Assembly (NCBI GenBank): GCA_035491935.1
Contig: DATJJW010000087.1
Span: 1-28,264, forward strand
DNA length: 28,264 bases
Origin: DATJJW01 sp035491935
Lineage (GTDB): Bacteria; Pseudomonadota; Alphaproteobacteria; ATCC43930; CGMCC-115725
Direction of reading: 5' to 3'
Part shown: one piece after another, positions 1 to 7,695 of the stretch
How positions within the stretch are numbered: the stretch's first letter is position 1
Layout of the letters: every line of letters begins with the position of its first letter
The notes under the pieces: generated by a model
Seen by the model: the letters and a program-made list of their open reading frames with translations, nothing else
The model's database searches: none
What the model was told of the DNA's origin: nothing
Program-made: the position numbers and the translations under genes

Positions 1-590
1 TCGCGGTCGTGGCCTCCGAGGTGCGCAAGCTGGCCGAACGCAGCCAGACGGCCGCAGCCGAGATCGGCACGCTATCCGCCAGCACCGTCAAGGCGGCGCA
101 GGATGCGGGCACGATGCTGGCCAAGCTGGTGCCGGACATCAGGCGCACGGCCGAGCTGGTCGAGGAGATCACGGCCGCCTGCCGCGAGCAGGACATCGGC
201 GCCGAGCAGATCAACAAGGCGATCCAGCAGCTCGACAAGGTGACGCAGCAGAACGCCAGCGCCTCGGAACAGACTTCGGCCACCTCGGAGGAGCTGGCGA
301 GCCAAGCGGAAGAGCTGCAATCCTCGATCAGCTATTTCCGCACCGGCAAGGATGGGGCGATCACCCGCACGGCTACCCACTCGCCCCGAAACGCCGCAGC
401 ACATCCCTCGGCCGGCGCTACGCGCGGTGCCGGCAAATCCGGCCGTCCGACCGCCTCGGCCCGCTCGCCCCAGCATCCGACAACCCAGCATCCGGCAACC
501 CAGAACCCCGCGGCCCGGCGCGCGAACGGCTTCACCCTCGATATGGGCGATCAAGGCGACGCGCTCGACGCCGATTTCCAGCGTATGTGA
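1..590 (+). CDS. Methyl-accepting chemotaxis protein, C-terminal fragment
   Basis: This is the 3' end of a chemoreceptor gene that begins before the window. The frame is open from base 3. It opens with AVVASEVRKLAERSQTAA, the segment just after the hairpin tip of the MCP signalling domain, where CheA and CheW bind. Heptad-rich helix follows (about residues 20-105) with NASASEQTSATSEELASQAEEL, typical of the returning arm of the cytoplasmic coiled coil. The last 80 or so residues are a Pro/Thr/Ala/Arg-rich linker with short repeats, ending in DADFQRM. I see no NWETF-type pentapeptide for receptor methylase tethering. The cheW gene starts 3 bases after the stop, so the two are almost certainly co-transcribed. 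The ligand-binding part is outside the window, so the ligand is unknown. Confidence 0.93.
   Translation, partial: AVVASEVRKLAERSQTAAAEIGTLSASTVKAAQDAGTMLAKLVPDIRRTAELVEEITAACREQDIGAEQINKAIQQLDKVTQQNASASEQTSATSEELASQAEELQSSISYFRTGKDGAITRTATHSPRNAAAHPSAGATRGAGKSGRPTASARSPQHPTTQHPATQNPAARRANGFTLDMGDQGDALDADFQRM
471..515 (+). repeat. Three tandem 15-bp repeats in the receptor tail
   Basis: Three in-frame 15-base units lie at 471-485, 486-500 and 501-515. The first two differ by one base and the third is more diverged. They encode QHPTT, QHPAT and QNPAA. They sit in the disordered C-terminal linker of the chemoreceptor, so they probably change tail length and not signalling chemistry. Confidence 0.7.
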
Positions 591-593
591 CGT

Positions 594-1094
594 ATGACCG
601 GCGCGCAGGAAAAGCCCATCGGCGGCGACGACAAATACCTGACGCTAGGCATCGATCGCGAGGTCTTTGCCCTGCCGGTCGAGCACGTCCAGGAGATCCT
701 CGACATGTGCGAAATATCCAGGCTGCCTTACGCTCCGCCCTATATGGCCGGCATGATCGACGTCCGCGGACGCGGCGTGCCGGTGCTCGACCTGCGCGCC
801 AGGCTGGGCCTCCCCAGCATCCCGGTGAGTGCGGCGACGCGTATCGTCGTGCTCGACCTGCCGCTGGATGGCCGCCGTCTGGTCATCGGGCTGATCGCCG
901 ATCGGGTCATCGAGGTGACCGGCCTCGATGACAACACCCTGCAGCAGCCGCCGGAGATCGGTACCGGTTGGCGGTCGGACTGCATCACCGGCATCGGCCG
1001 GCGTGGCCCGCATTTCGTCATCGTCTTCGATCTGCCGAAGCTGTTCGCGGCCGAGAGGATCGAGGTCACGGCGCCTCCCGATGTCGCCGCATGA
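594..1094 (+). CDS. cheW: Chemotaxis coupling protein CheW
   Basis: CheW is the cytoplasmic adaptor that links chemoreceptors to the histidine kinase CheA. The 166-residue product is of normal length. The family pattern is visible: FALPVEHVQEILD (about residues 25-37), then PYMAGMIDVRGRGVPVLDLRARLGL (about 51-75), matching the conserved region around the NLRG-type turn, and a second SH3-like half ending in FDLPKLF. The ATG at 594 is 3 bases past the receptor stop, so it is a partner of that receptor. No cheA, cheR or cheB is in the window, so this may be an auxiliary signalling pair. Confidence 0.92.
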   Translation: MTGAQEKPIGGDDKYLTLGIDREVFALPVEHVQEILDMCEISRLPYAPPYMAGMIDVRGRGVPVLDLRARLGLPSIPVSAATRIVVLDLPLDGRRLVIGLIADRVIEVTGLDDNTLQQPPEIGTGWRSDCITGIGRRGPHFVIVFDLPKLFAAERIEVTAPPDVAA

Positions 1095-1217
1095 TGCCGC
1101 GCTGAACCGGCCCGCGCCTCGGTTGCGAAAGGCGCCCTGTCAATAGACGGGGCGTCCGAAAACACTGTTCGGCAAGCGCCGGTCGCGCGAGCCCGCGAAC
1201 CCCATTAAAGTGGGGCC

Positions 1218-2237
1218 ATGAAGAAAATTGGCTTTCTCTCCTTCGGGCATTGGACGCCCGCCCAATCGCAGACACGCTCGGCAAGCGACGCGTTGCTGCA
1301 ATCCATCGATCTCGCCGTCGCGGCCGAGGCATTGGGCGCGGATGGCGCCTATTTCCGCGTGCATCACTTCGCGCGGCAATTGGCCTCTCCCTTTCCATTG
1401 CTGGCGGCTGTCGGCGCCAAGACCAGCCGCATCGAGATCGGCACGGCGGTCATCGATATGCGTTACGAGAATCCGCTCTACATGGCGGAAGATGCCGGTG
1501 CCGCCGATCTCATATCCGGCGGCCGCCTGCAGCTCGGCATCAGCCGGGGTTCGCCCGAACAGGTGATCGATGGCTGGCGCTATTTCGGTTACCGCCCGGA
1601 GGAGGGCCAGAGCGACGCCGATATGGGCCGACGCCATGCGGAAGTGTTCCTCGATATGCTGCGCGGCAAGGGCTTCGCGCAGCCCAATCCCCACCCGATG
1701 TTCCCCAACCCGCCGGGGCTGCTGCGCCTCGAACCTCATGCGGAGGGGCTGCGCGAGCGGATCTGGTGGGGGTCGGGCTCCAACGCCACGGCGGTTTGGG
1801 CAGCCAAACAGGGCATGAATTTACAGGCCTCGACGCTCAAGGACGACGAGACCGGCGAGGCTTTCCACATCCAGCAAGCGGCCCAGATCCGGGCCTATAA
1901 GGCCACCTGGAAGGAGGCCGGTCATCCGCGCGCGCCGCGGATATCGGTCAGCCGCAGCATCTTCGCGCTCGTGAACGATATGGATCGCGCCTATTTCGGG
2001 CGTGGCCGCGCGGAAGAGGACCAGATCGGCTTCATCGACGAGAATACCCGCGCGATCTTCGGCCGCAGCTACGCGGCCGAGCCGGACAGCCTGATCGAGC
2101 AGCTCAAGCAGGACCAGGCGATCGCCGAGGCCGATACGCTGCTCCTGACCGTCCCCAATCAACTGGGCGTCGATTACAATGCCCATGTCATCGAGACGAT
2201 CCTGACCCAGGTCGCCCCGGCCCTCGGCTGGCGCTGA
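1218..2237 (+). CDS. LLM-class flavin-dependent oxidoreductase (luciferase-like monooxygenase)
   Basis: The 339-residue product belongs to the bacterial luciferase-like family, which uses reduced FMN or F420 in a TIM barrel to oxidise small organic molecules. Visible features are the N-terminal strand KKIGFLSFGHW, GADGAYFRVHHFARQLASP (about residues 40-58), IEIGTAVIDMRYENPLYMAEDAGAADLISGGRLQLGISRGS (about 71-111), and the later WWGSGS and ISVSRSIFALV segments. The YENPLYMAEDA and GRLQLGISRGS stretches are typical of the family. The start at 1218 is preceded only by a weak ribosome-binding site (AAAGTGGGG). It lies 123 bases past cheW, so co-transcription is uncertain. The substrate cannot be told from sequence. 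Confidence 0.88.
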   Translation: MKKIGFLSFGHWTPAQSQTRSASDALLQSIDLAVAAEALGADGAYFRVHHFARQLASPFPLLAAVGAKTSRIEIGTAVIDMRYENPLYMAEDAGAADLISGGRLQLGISRGSPEQVIDGWRYFGYRPEEGQSDADMGRRHAEVFLDMLRGKGFAQPNPHPMFPNPPGLLRLEPHAEGLRERIWWGSGSNATAVWAAKQGMNLQASTLKDDETGEAFHIQQAAQIRAYKATWKEAGHPRAPRISVSRSIFALVNDMDRAYFGRGRAEEDQIGFIDENTRAIFGRSYAAEPDSLIEQLKQDQAIAEADTLLLTVPNQLGVDYNAHVIETILTQVAPALGWR

Positions 2238-2262
2238 CGATCAAGGAGTGCCAAGGCGCCAT

Positions 2263-2278
2263 CTGTTTGAATAAACAG
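2263..2278. other. Perfect hairpin between convergent genes
   Basis: A 6-bp perfect inverted repeat, CTGTTT-GAAT-AAACAG, lies in the 109-base gap between the stop of the flavin oxidoreductase and the stop of the molybdenum hydroxylase large subunit, which face each other. It has no T-run on either strand, so it is a poor classical terminator. It may still mark the 3' ends of both transcripts. Confidence 0.35.
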
Positions 2279-2346
2279 GAAACGATAGGGTATATCCCCC
2301 GCGCCGGTCGGACGCCCCCCTTCGTATCGCTCGATGGATGATTGGA

Positions 2347-4749
2347 TCAGATCCGGCCCATCGCCTGCAGCAATCTTGCCGGGGTCATGGGGATCTGCGC
2401 CACCTTGGCGCCCAGCGGCGCCATGGCGTCGTTGACGGCGTTCAGCGCCGCGGCCGAAGCGGCTGCGGTGCCGGCCTCGCCGCAGCCTTTGGCGCCGAGC
2501 TCGGTATCGCGGGTCGGCGTTTCGATGTGGTCGATCGCGATGTCCGGCATCTCGCACGCCATCGGCACGAGGTAGTCGGCCAGCGAGCCGTTGGTCAGCT
2601 GGCCGCCCCGGTCGTAGAGACACTCCTCGAAGAAGGCGGCGCCCAGCCCCTGCACGACGCCGCCACGCAGCTGCTCGTCGACCAGCAGCGGATTGATGAT
2701 GCGGCCGCAATCCTCGACCACCCAGTGCTTCAGGATCTTCACGAAGCCGGTATCGCCATCAAGCTCGACATAGGACGCCTGGATGCCGTTGGTGAAGGCG
2801 AAGGGATAGCCTTCGGGCGCGTAATGATGAGCGACGGTCAACTGCGCCTGGGTGCCTGGCGGCAGCGTGTCGGAGCGGAAATAGGCGATGCGCGCCAGCT
2901 CCGCCAAGCTCATGCGCTGCTCGCCACCCGCGCGGTCGACGATCCCGTCATTGGCCATGTCCAGCGCCTCGGGCCCCGACTGCAAGATCGCCGCCGCCAG
3001 GCCAAGGATATTGGCCTTCAGCTTCCTGGCCGCGCCCAGCGCCGTCTCGCCGCCGATGCCGGCGCCGCGGCAGGCCCAGGTGGCGCCGCCATGGGGCGTG
3101 ACCTCCGTATCGCCGGTGATGACCCGCACCCGCTCGCGCTCGACGCCCAGCGTCTCGGCCACGATCTGCCCGATCATCGTCTCCGTGCCCTGCCCCTGCT
3201 CGGTCACGGAAATCAGGCAGCGCACCTCGCCCGAGGGTGTCACCGTCACCACCGCACCGTCCTGGGCCGAGATGCGCGCGCCGCCGACACCGTAGAAGGC
3301 CGGGCTGGGATTGGTGATCTCGACGAAGCTGGCGATGCCGATGCCGCGATAGATGCCTTGGTCGCGCAGCCGCGCCTGCTCGGCCCGGAGATCCTCGTAG
3401 CCCATCATCTCCTTGAGCCGCTTCAGGCAAGCCTCATGCGACAGCGCCTCGAAGGCATAGCCGGTGGGCGACTTCAGCGGATAGGCATCATCGGGGATAA
3501 GGTTGCGGGCACGCATCAGGACCGGATCGCAGCCGATACGCTCCGCCGCCAGATCGACCAGCCGCTCGGTCACGGCGCAGGCGACCGGATGACCGACCGC
3601 CCGGTACTGGCTCATCTGCACCTTGTTCTGGAACACGACCGTGAGCGCGGCCCGATATTGCTCGTGCCGATAGGGTGCGCCGATCAGCCGGATCACCTGG
3701 CTGCCCTCGACCGCGCTGGTGCGCGGATAGGCCGAGAACGGGCCGATGGCGGTGACATCGTCGACATCCATGGCCAGGATGACGCCCTCGGCATCGAGCG
3801 CCACGCGCGCCTTGATATGATGGTCGCGGGCATGGATGTCGGAGACGAAGGATTCGATGCGGTCGGCGACGTATTTCACCGGCCGGCCGAGCATCAGGCT
3901 CAACCCCACCACCGCCATGTCCTCGTGATAGACATGCAGCTTCATGCCGAAGGAGCCGCCGATATCCGGGGCGACCACGCGCACATTGGCTTCCGAAATG
4001 CCGTAATGGCGGGAATAGAGATCCTGGAACTGGTAGGGCGTCTGGGTTCCGTGATGCACGGTGAGCTTGCCCTCGCCCGGATCCCAATCGGCGATGATGG
4101 CGCGCGGCTCCAGCGTCACGGCGGTGTGCCGACCGAAGCGGAATTCCTCCTCGACGACATGGGCGGCGGCGGCGAAAGCCTCGTCGACCGCACCGGTGTC
4201 GAGCTTCGTGTGAAAGCAGATATTGTCCGCCATCTCTGCCGCCGCCGTGGGCGCGCCGGGCGCCCGGGCGTCATCCGTATCGACGAGGATCGGCAGATCC
4301 TCGAACTCGACCGTGATCGCCTCGACGGCATCCTCGGCCTCGGCACGGCTCGCCGCCACCACGGCGACGACGGCCTGGCCGGCCCAGCTCACCTCATCGA
4401 GCGGCAACGGCAGCTGCGGCGACGACTTCATGCCCTTGAAATGGGCGAGCGTGCCGGTCCAGGGCGTACACAGCTTCGCCAGATCCGCCCCGGTCGCGAT
4501 CAGACGCACGCCCGGCATGGATTTGGCGGCTTGCGTATCGATCGACAGGATACGGGCATGGGCATACGGGCTGCGCAGGAAGGCCGCATGCAGCATGCGC
4601 GGCAACACCAGATCCGTGACGTAGCGCCCGCGCCCGGCCAGAAGGCGCTTCGCATTCGGGCGTGAGACCGACCGGCCGATATAGGCGTTCGGCCGGTCGC
4701 CGCCGGGCGGACTGTTGGAGGGGTCGAGGCCGGTATCCGGCGCGGTCAT
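2347..4749 (-). CDS. Molybdopterin-binding subunit of a xanthine dehydrogenase-family hydroxylase
   Basis: This is the large, molybdenum-cofactor subunit (800 residues, normal length) of a CoxL/xanthine-oxidase-type hydroxylase, which adds oxygen from water to a C-H bond. Visible parts are the N-terminal Ald_Xan_dh domain (about 28-150, GRYVTDLVLPRMLHAAFLRSPYAHARI), IGGSFGMK (263-270) contacting the cofactor, QYRAVGHP (381-388) at the active-site loop, and KGCGEAGT near the C-terminus with Glu758 as the expected catalytic base. The loop is neither the CO-dehydrogenase form (AYxCSFR) nor the usual YRGAGRPE, so the enzyme is not a CO dehydrogenase. The start is the ATG at 4749, overlapping the TGA of the 2Fe-2S gene by four bases (ATGA); the open frame runs further upstream but only as a shadow of that gene. 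The substrate is unknown. Confidence 0.93.
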   Translation of the reverse strand: MTAPDTGLDPSNSPPGGDRPNAYIGRSVSRPNAKRLLAGRGRYVTDLVLPRMLHAAFLRSPYAHARILSIDTQAAKSMPGVRLIATGADLAKLCTPWTGTLAHFKGMKSSPQLPLPLDEVSWAGQAVVAVVAASRAEAEDAVEAITVEFEDLPILVDTDDARAPGAPTAAAEMADNICFHTKLDTGAVDEAFAAAAHVVEEEFRFGRHTAVTLEPRAIIADWDPGEGKLTVHHGTQTPYQFQDLYSRHYGISEANVRVVAPDIGGSFGMKLHVYHEDMAVVGLSLMLGRPVKYVADRIESFVSDIHARDHHIKARVALDAEGVILAMDVDDVTAIGPFSAYPRTSAVEGSQVIRLIGAPYRHEQYRAALTVVFQNKVQMSQYRAVGHPVACAVTERLVDLAAERIGCDPVLMRARNLIPDDAYPLKSPTGYAFEALSHEACLKRLKEMMGYEDLRAEQARLRDQGIYRGIGIASFVEITNPSPAFYGVGGARISAQDGAVVTVTPSGEVRCLISVTEQGQGTETMIGQIVAETLGVERERVRVITGDTEVTPHGGATWACRGAGIGGETALGAARKLKANILGLAAAILQSGPEALDMANDGIVDRAGGEQRMSLAELARIAYFRSDTLPPGTQAQLTVAHHYAPEGYPFAFTNGIQASYVELDGDTGFVKILKHWVVEDCGRIINPLLVDEQLRGGVVQGLGAAFFEECLYDRGGQLTNGSLADYLVPMACEMPDIAIDHIETPTRDTELGAKGCGEAGTAAASAAALNAVNDAMAPLGAKVAQIPMTPARLLQAMGRI

Positions 4750-5255
4750 GCTGCGGTCTCCCTGGCCGCTTCCTCCTTGATGGCGGCCCGCTGCCGGGCC
4801 ACCGCCTCGACGGCATCGACGATCGCCTCGTAACCGGTGCAGCGGCAGTAATTGCCCGAAAGCGCATCGCGGATCTCTTCGCGCGATGGCATGCCGCCCT
4901 TGGCCAACAGCCCATGGGCCGTTACCAGCATGCCGGGTGTACAGAAGCCGCATTGCAGGGCGTTGCGTTCATGGAATGCCGCCTGAAGATCGGCGATGGC
5001 GCCGCGCTCGCTCAAACCCTCCACGGTCTCGATGCGCGTGCCTTCCGCCTGCACCGCGAACATCAGACAGGCATGCACCGGCACATCCTCGGCCAGAACG
5101 AGGCAGGCACCGCACACGCCCATCTCGCAACCGGTATGAGTGCCGGTCAGCTGCAGATCCTGGCGCAGGAAATCGGCCAGCGTGTCGCGCGGACGCGGCG
5201 TCGCGGCGATCTCCTCGCCATTCACGGTCAAGATCATGGGAACACGGTCGCTCAT
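4746..5255 (-). CDS. [2Fe-2S] subunit of the molybdenum hydroxylase
   Basis: This is the small iron-sulfur electron-transfer subunit (169 residues, CoxS-like). The N-terminal plant-ferredoxin-like domain carries Cys43, Cys48, Cys51 and Cys63 (TGCEMGVCGACLV...HAC). The C-terminal helical domain carries Cys102, Cys105, Cys137 and Cys139 (QCGFC...CRC). All eight cluster ligands are present. It passes electrons from the molybdenum site to FAD in the medium subunit. Its ATG overlaps the stop of the FAD-subunit gene by four bases and its TGA overlaps the ATG of the large subunit, so the three are translationally coupled in the order FAD, Fe-S, Mo. Confidence 0.95.
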   Translation of the reverse strand: MSDRVPMILTVNGEEIAATPRPRDTLADFLRQDLQLTGTHTGCEMGVCGACLVLAEDVPVHACLMFAVQAEGTRIETVEGLSERGAIADLQAAFHERNALQCGFCTPGMLVTAHGLLAKGGMPSREEIRDALSGNYCRCTGYEAIVDAVEAVARQRAAIKEEAARETAA

Positions 5256-6109
5256 GGCGTCGCCTGCAAAGTGCCGAGCAACCGGCCGAGCAGCACCCGG
5301 GCGAGATGCCGGCGCGCCGAAGCCGGCATGCTTTCATCCGCCGGCGGATCGAGATCGGCGTCGAGCGCCGCCTGGGCGGCGAGGATCGCAGCGGCATCGA
5401 GGGTCCGGCCGGCCAGGGCGGCCTCGGCGGCATGGGCGCGCAGAGGCGTGGCCCCAACGGCGAGGAAAGCGATGCGGATCGCCTCGACCTTGTCGCCCGC
5501 CATGTCGGCCAGCAGGCCGCAGCCGACCATGGCGTAGTCGCCCCGGCGCCGGGCCAGCTCATCGAAGGCCCAGCGCTGGCCAGGCCGGAGCGCCGGAATC
5601 CAGCAAGCCGTCAGCAGCTCGCCGGGCTCGAGCGCGGTCTGATAGAGGTCGATGAAATAGTCGTCCGCCGGCACGCGGCGGGTGCCCGCGGCGTTGGCGA
5701 TCTCGATCTCGGCGCCGAGCGCCAGCATCATGGCGGGGAATTCGGCGGCCGGATCGGCGAGCGCCACGCTGCCGCCCAACGTGCCCTTGTTGCGGATCGC
5801 CGGATGCGCGACATGAGGTGCGGCAGCGGTCAGCAGCGGGGCGTGTTTTGCAATCAGCGGATCCGTCAGCGTCTCGGCATGGCGGGTGAGCGCGCCAAGG
5901 CGCAGCCAGCCATCCTCCAGGCGGATCCCGAGCAGCTCGGAGATATGGGCGATGTCGATCAGCACCTCGGGCGCCTGCAGCCGCAGGGCCAGTGTCGGCA
6001 CCAGGCTCTGCCCGCCGGCGATGTAGCAGGCCTCGCCGGCAGCCTCATAGACGGCGAACGCCTCAGCCATCGTTTTGGGCCGGGCGTAGCTAAAGCTGCG
6101 GGCCTTCAT
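5252..6109 (-). CDS. FAD-binding subunit of the molybdenum hydroxylase
   Basis: This is the medium, FAD-carrying subunit (285 residues, CoxM-like). The two flavin signatures are present: AGGQSLVP at 31-38 and GTLGGSVALADP at 109-120. The C-terminal CO_deh_flav_C domain covers about 170-285. The ATG at 6109 has a strong ribosome-binding site, GGGGAGG, eight bases upstream. It is the first gene of the hydroxylase trio and lies 76 bases after the cupin gene, with no clear terminator between them. A longer operon starting at the reductase gene is therefore plausible. Confidence 0.95.
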   Translation of the reverse strand: MKARSFSYARPKTMAEAFAVYEAAGEACYIAGGQSLVPTLALRLQAPEVLIDIAHISELLGIRLEDGWLRLGALTRHAETLTDPLIAKHAPLLTAAAPHVAHPAIRNKGTLGGSVALADPAAEFPAMMLALGAEIEIANAAGTRRVPADDYFIDLYQTALEPGELLTACWIPALRPGQRWAFDELARRRGDYAMVGCGLLADMAGDKVEAIRIAFLAVGATPLRAHAAEAALAGRTLDAAAILAAQAALDADLDPPADESMPASARRHLARVLLGRLLGTLQATP

Positions 6110-6185
6110 GCCGGTCGCCTCCCCATGACGTCGTGATCATTCGATTACCAGATGGGAAGCGCCAGGCAACCGTCAATTGCGGCTG

Positions 6186-6569
6186 TCACCTGGATTTGGT
6201 CTTGATGAAATCGTAGCCCGTCCAGGGGGCGTGGATCAGGATGAAGGTGAACGGCTCGACCTGGCTGAGATTGCAGGGTTCATGCTCGTAGCCCGGTGGC
6301 ATGGCACAGAACGCTCGGGTCGGCATCGGCACGACACCTTCTTCGGTCGCGCTCTTGAACCGGATCTCGCCATGGCCGGAGACGACATAGAACAGATCCC
6401 AGGTCTTGCTATGGCTGTGACGCACCAGCTTTTCGCCCGGATGCACGCTGAAGAGGCTCGTCTCCGCCTCCGGCACCTGGTGCAGGATCGCCTTTGAACA
6501 ATTGCCGTGCGCGTTGTTTCCGATGGCAGCCAGCACATCCACGACCGAAACGACGTCAGAACCGTTCAT
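6186..6569 (-). CDS. Small single-domain cupin protein
   Basis: The product is a 127-residue single cupin. The motif region PGEKLVRHSHSKTWDLFYVVSGHGEIRF (about 45-72) holds the two-histidine metal-binding pattern HSHSKTWDLFYVV and a following Gly-rich turn. The second motif is PPGYEHEPCNLS. The start is taken as the ATG at 6569 because GGAGG lies five bases upstream of it; a GTG at 6581 would add four residues but overlaps that site. Cupins of this size often bind a metal and act as isomerases, dioxygenases or sensors. The exact role is unknown. Its place between the reductase and the Mo-hydroxylase suggests a part in the same pathway. Confidence 0.8.
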   Translation of the reverse strand: MNGSDVVSVVDVLAAIGNNAHGNCSKAILHQVPEAETSLFSVHPGEKLVRHSHSKTWDLFYVVSGHGEIRFKSATEEGVVPMPTRAFCAMPPGYEHEPCNLSQVEPFTFILIHAPWTGYDFIKTKSR

Positions 6570-6614
6570 CGCTGCCTCCACCCCGCTGGAGCATGTTTCA
6601 AGTAGTGGGCCCGG

Positions 6615-7556
6615 CTAAAGGCGCCCGGCCGCACGGCGCTCCTCATAGGCTTTCAGATGGGTGTAGGCCGCGGCAAGCACAGGGGCGTTGATATCGAGCT
6701 CGACCGCCTTGGCATTGGCGAAGCCGATGATGTGGTCGGCTTCGATCGGGCCGCCCTTCTCCAGATCGCGCAGCATGGAGGCGGTATAGCCGGATTTCCT
6801 GTTGGCGAAGAGCTCGTGATATTCCTTCTGGAACGTCTCCGAGACCGAATATCCAGTGCGGTGGGCCATTTCGACCATGGTCTGGAACATGTCGAGCATC
6901 AGCTTGGTGCCGAGCGGCGTCCGTGCGATCTCGCCGACGCTGGCCCGCATGAGGCAGGTCATCGACGCCACCGTCGCCAGGTGCACGAACTTCTCCCACA
7001 TCCGCGCCATGACGTCGGTGGCGAGTGTCGCCACGACACTCGTGCGGTCAAAGGCCGCCTTGAGCGCCGTCAGACGCGCATCGACCGTGCCGTCCTGCGC
7101 ACCGAAGGTGATGTAGCGCCAGTCGTTGAGATGCTGGATCGTGCCGTCCGGCCTGAGCGTGGCAGCGATCTTTGCGAGACCACCCCAGATTTGCGCCTGG
7201 CTGAAGCGGGCATTGAGGATGTCGAGATGCGCGATGCCGTTGAGCAGCGGCAGGATCGTCGCTCCCCGCTCGACGAAAGGCGCGATCGCCTCGATTGCCG
7301 AAGGCAGGTCATAGGCTTTGCAGGTCAGAAGCACGATATCGAAGGGTTGCTGGTCCTTGGCGGCCTCGGCCGTGAAAGCCTGCACCTTGGGCGCGGTGAA
7401 GTCGCCATAGGCCGCGCTTTCGATGCGCAACCCGTTCTCGTGCAGTTTCTTCAGCCGTTCGGGACGAACCAGGAAGGAGACGTCGGCACCGGCCTCGATG
7501 AGCCTTCCGCCGTAATAGCCGCCGATCGCGCCGGCGCCGAGACTGAGTACGCGCAC
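6615..7556 (-). CDS. Ketopantoate reductase family (PanE/ApbA-like) oxidoreductase
   Basis: The 313-residue product is an NADP-dependent 2-oxo-acid reductase of the PanE/ApbA fold. It has the Rossmann motif GAGAIGGYYGG (7-17), Lys80 in TCKAYD, Asn106-Gly107, Lys189 in MWEKFVHLA as the expected catalytic lysine, and a C-terminal domain with KGGPIEADHIIG that holds the conserved Glu region. The chosen start is the GTG at 7556, which has GGGAG six bases upstream and puts the first strand MRVLSLGAG at the N-terminus; the longer TTG start at 7580 is less likely. Family members in catabolic clusters usually do not make pantoate, and true panE normally sits elsewhere. I infer reduction or oxidation of a pathway intermediate. 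It is the first gene of the leftward row, and a putative GntR operator starts 26 bases upstream. Confidence 0.88.
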   Translation of the reverse strand: MRVLSLGAGAIGGYYGGRLIEAGADVSFLVRPERLKKLHENGLRIESAAYGDFTAPKVQAFTAEAAKDQQPFDIVLLTCKAYDLPSAIEAIAPFVERGATILPLLNGIAHLDILNARFSQAQIWGGLAKIAATLRPDGTIQHLNDWRYITFGAQDGTVDARLTALKAAFDRTSVVATLATDVMARMWEKFVHLATVASMTCLMRASVGEIARTPLGTKLMLDMFQTMVEMAHRTGYSVSETFQKEYHELFANRKSGYTASMLRDLEKGGPIEADHIIGFANAKAVELDINAPVLAAAYTHLKAYEERRAAGRL

Positions 7557-7581
7557 ACTGATCTCCCGAACTGAAACCAAT

Positions 7582-7606
7582 TGACATGTTAGTTTGTCAT
7601 GTCTAA
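7582..7606 (+). promoter_or_regulatory. Putative GntR operator, site 1 (divergent promoter region)
   Basis: A 25-bp motif lies between the divergent reductase and nitrilase genes, with perfect arms GACATG (7583-7588) and CATGTC (7598-7603) around a 9-base spacer. It matches site 2 at 21 of 25 positions and site 3 (reverse strand) at 18 of 25. On the + strand its left edge overlaps TTGACA (7581-7586), which could serve as a -35 box, so repression by occlusion is possible. Assignment to the GntR protein encoded at 11858-12613 is inferred. Confidence 0.65.
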
Positions 7607-7695
7607 CTGAGCTTGCCGCTTAATTCAATGCTTGTGGTGTGCAGATGGACAGCTTAGCCCCCTTGGACGATGCCCTTGCACGGAGTGTCGGATAT

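Noticed and set aside
2338..4665. A 775-codon + strand open frame opposite the Mo-hydroxylase large subunit
   Set aside because: It is the antisense shadow of a GC-rich gene whose product has clear family motifs; the + strand product is rich in His, Arg and Asp with no recognisable domain.
2347..6109. Carbon monoxide dehydrogenase (CoxMSL)
   Set aside because: The large subunit lacks the AYxCSFR loop needed for the Cu-Mo site; gene order and fold are shared with many other Mo-hydroxylases.
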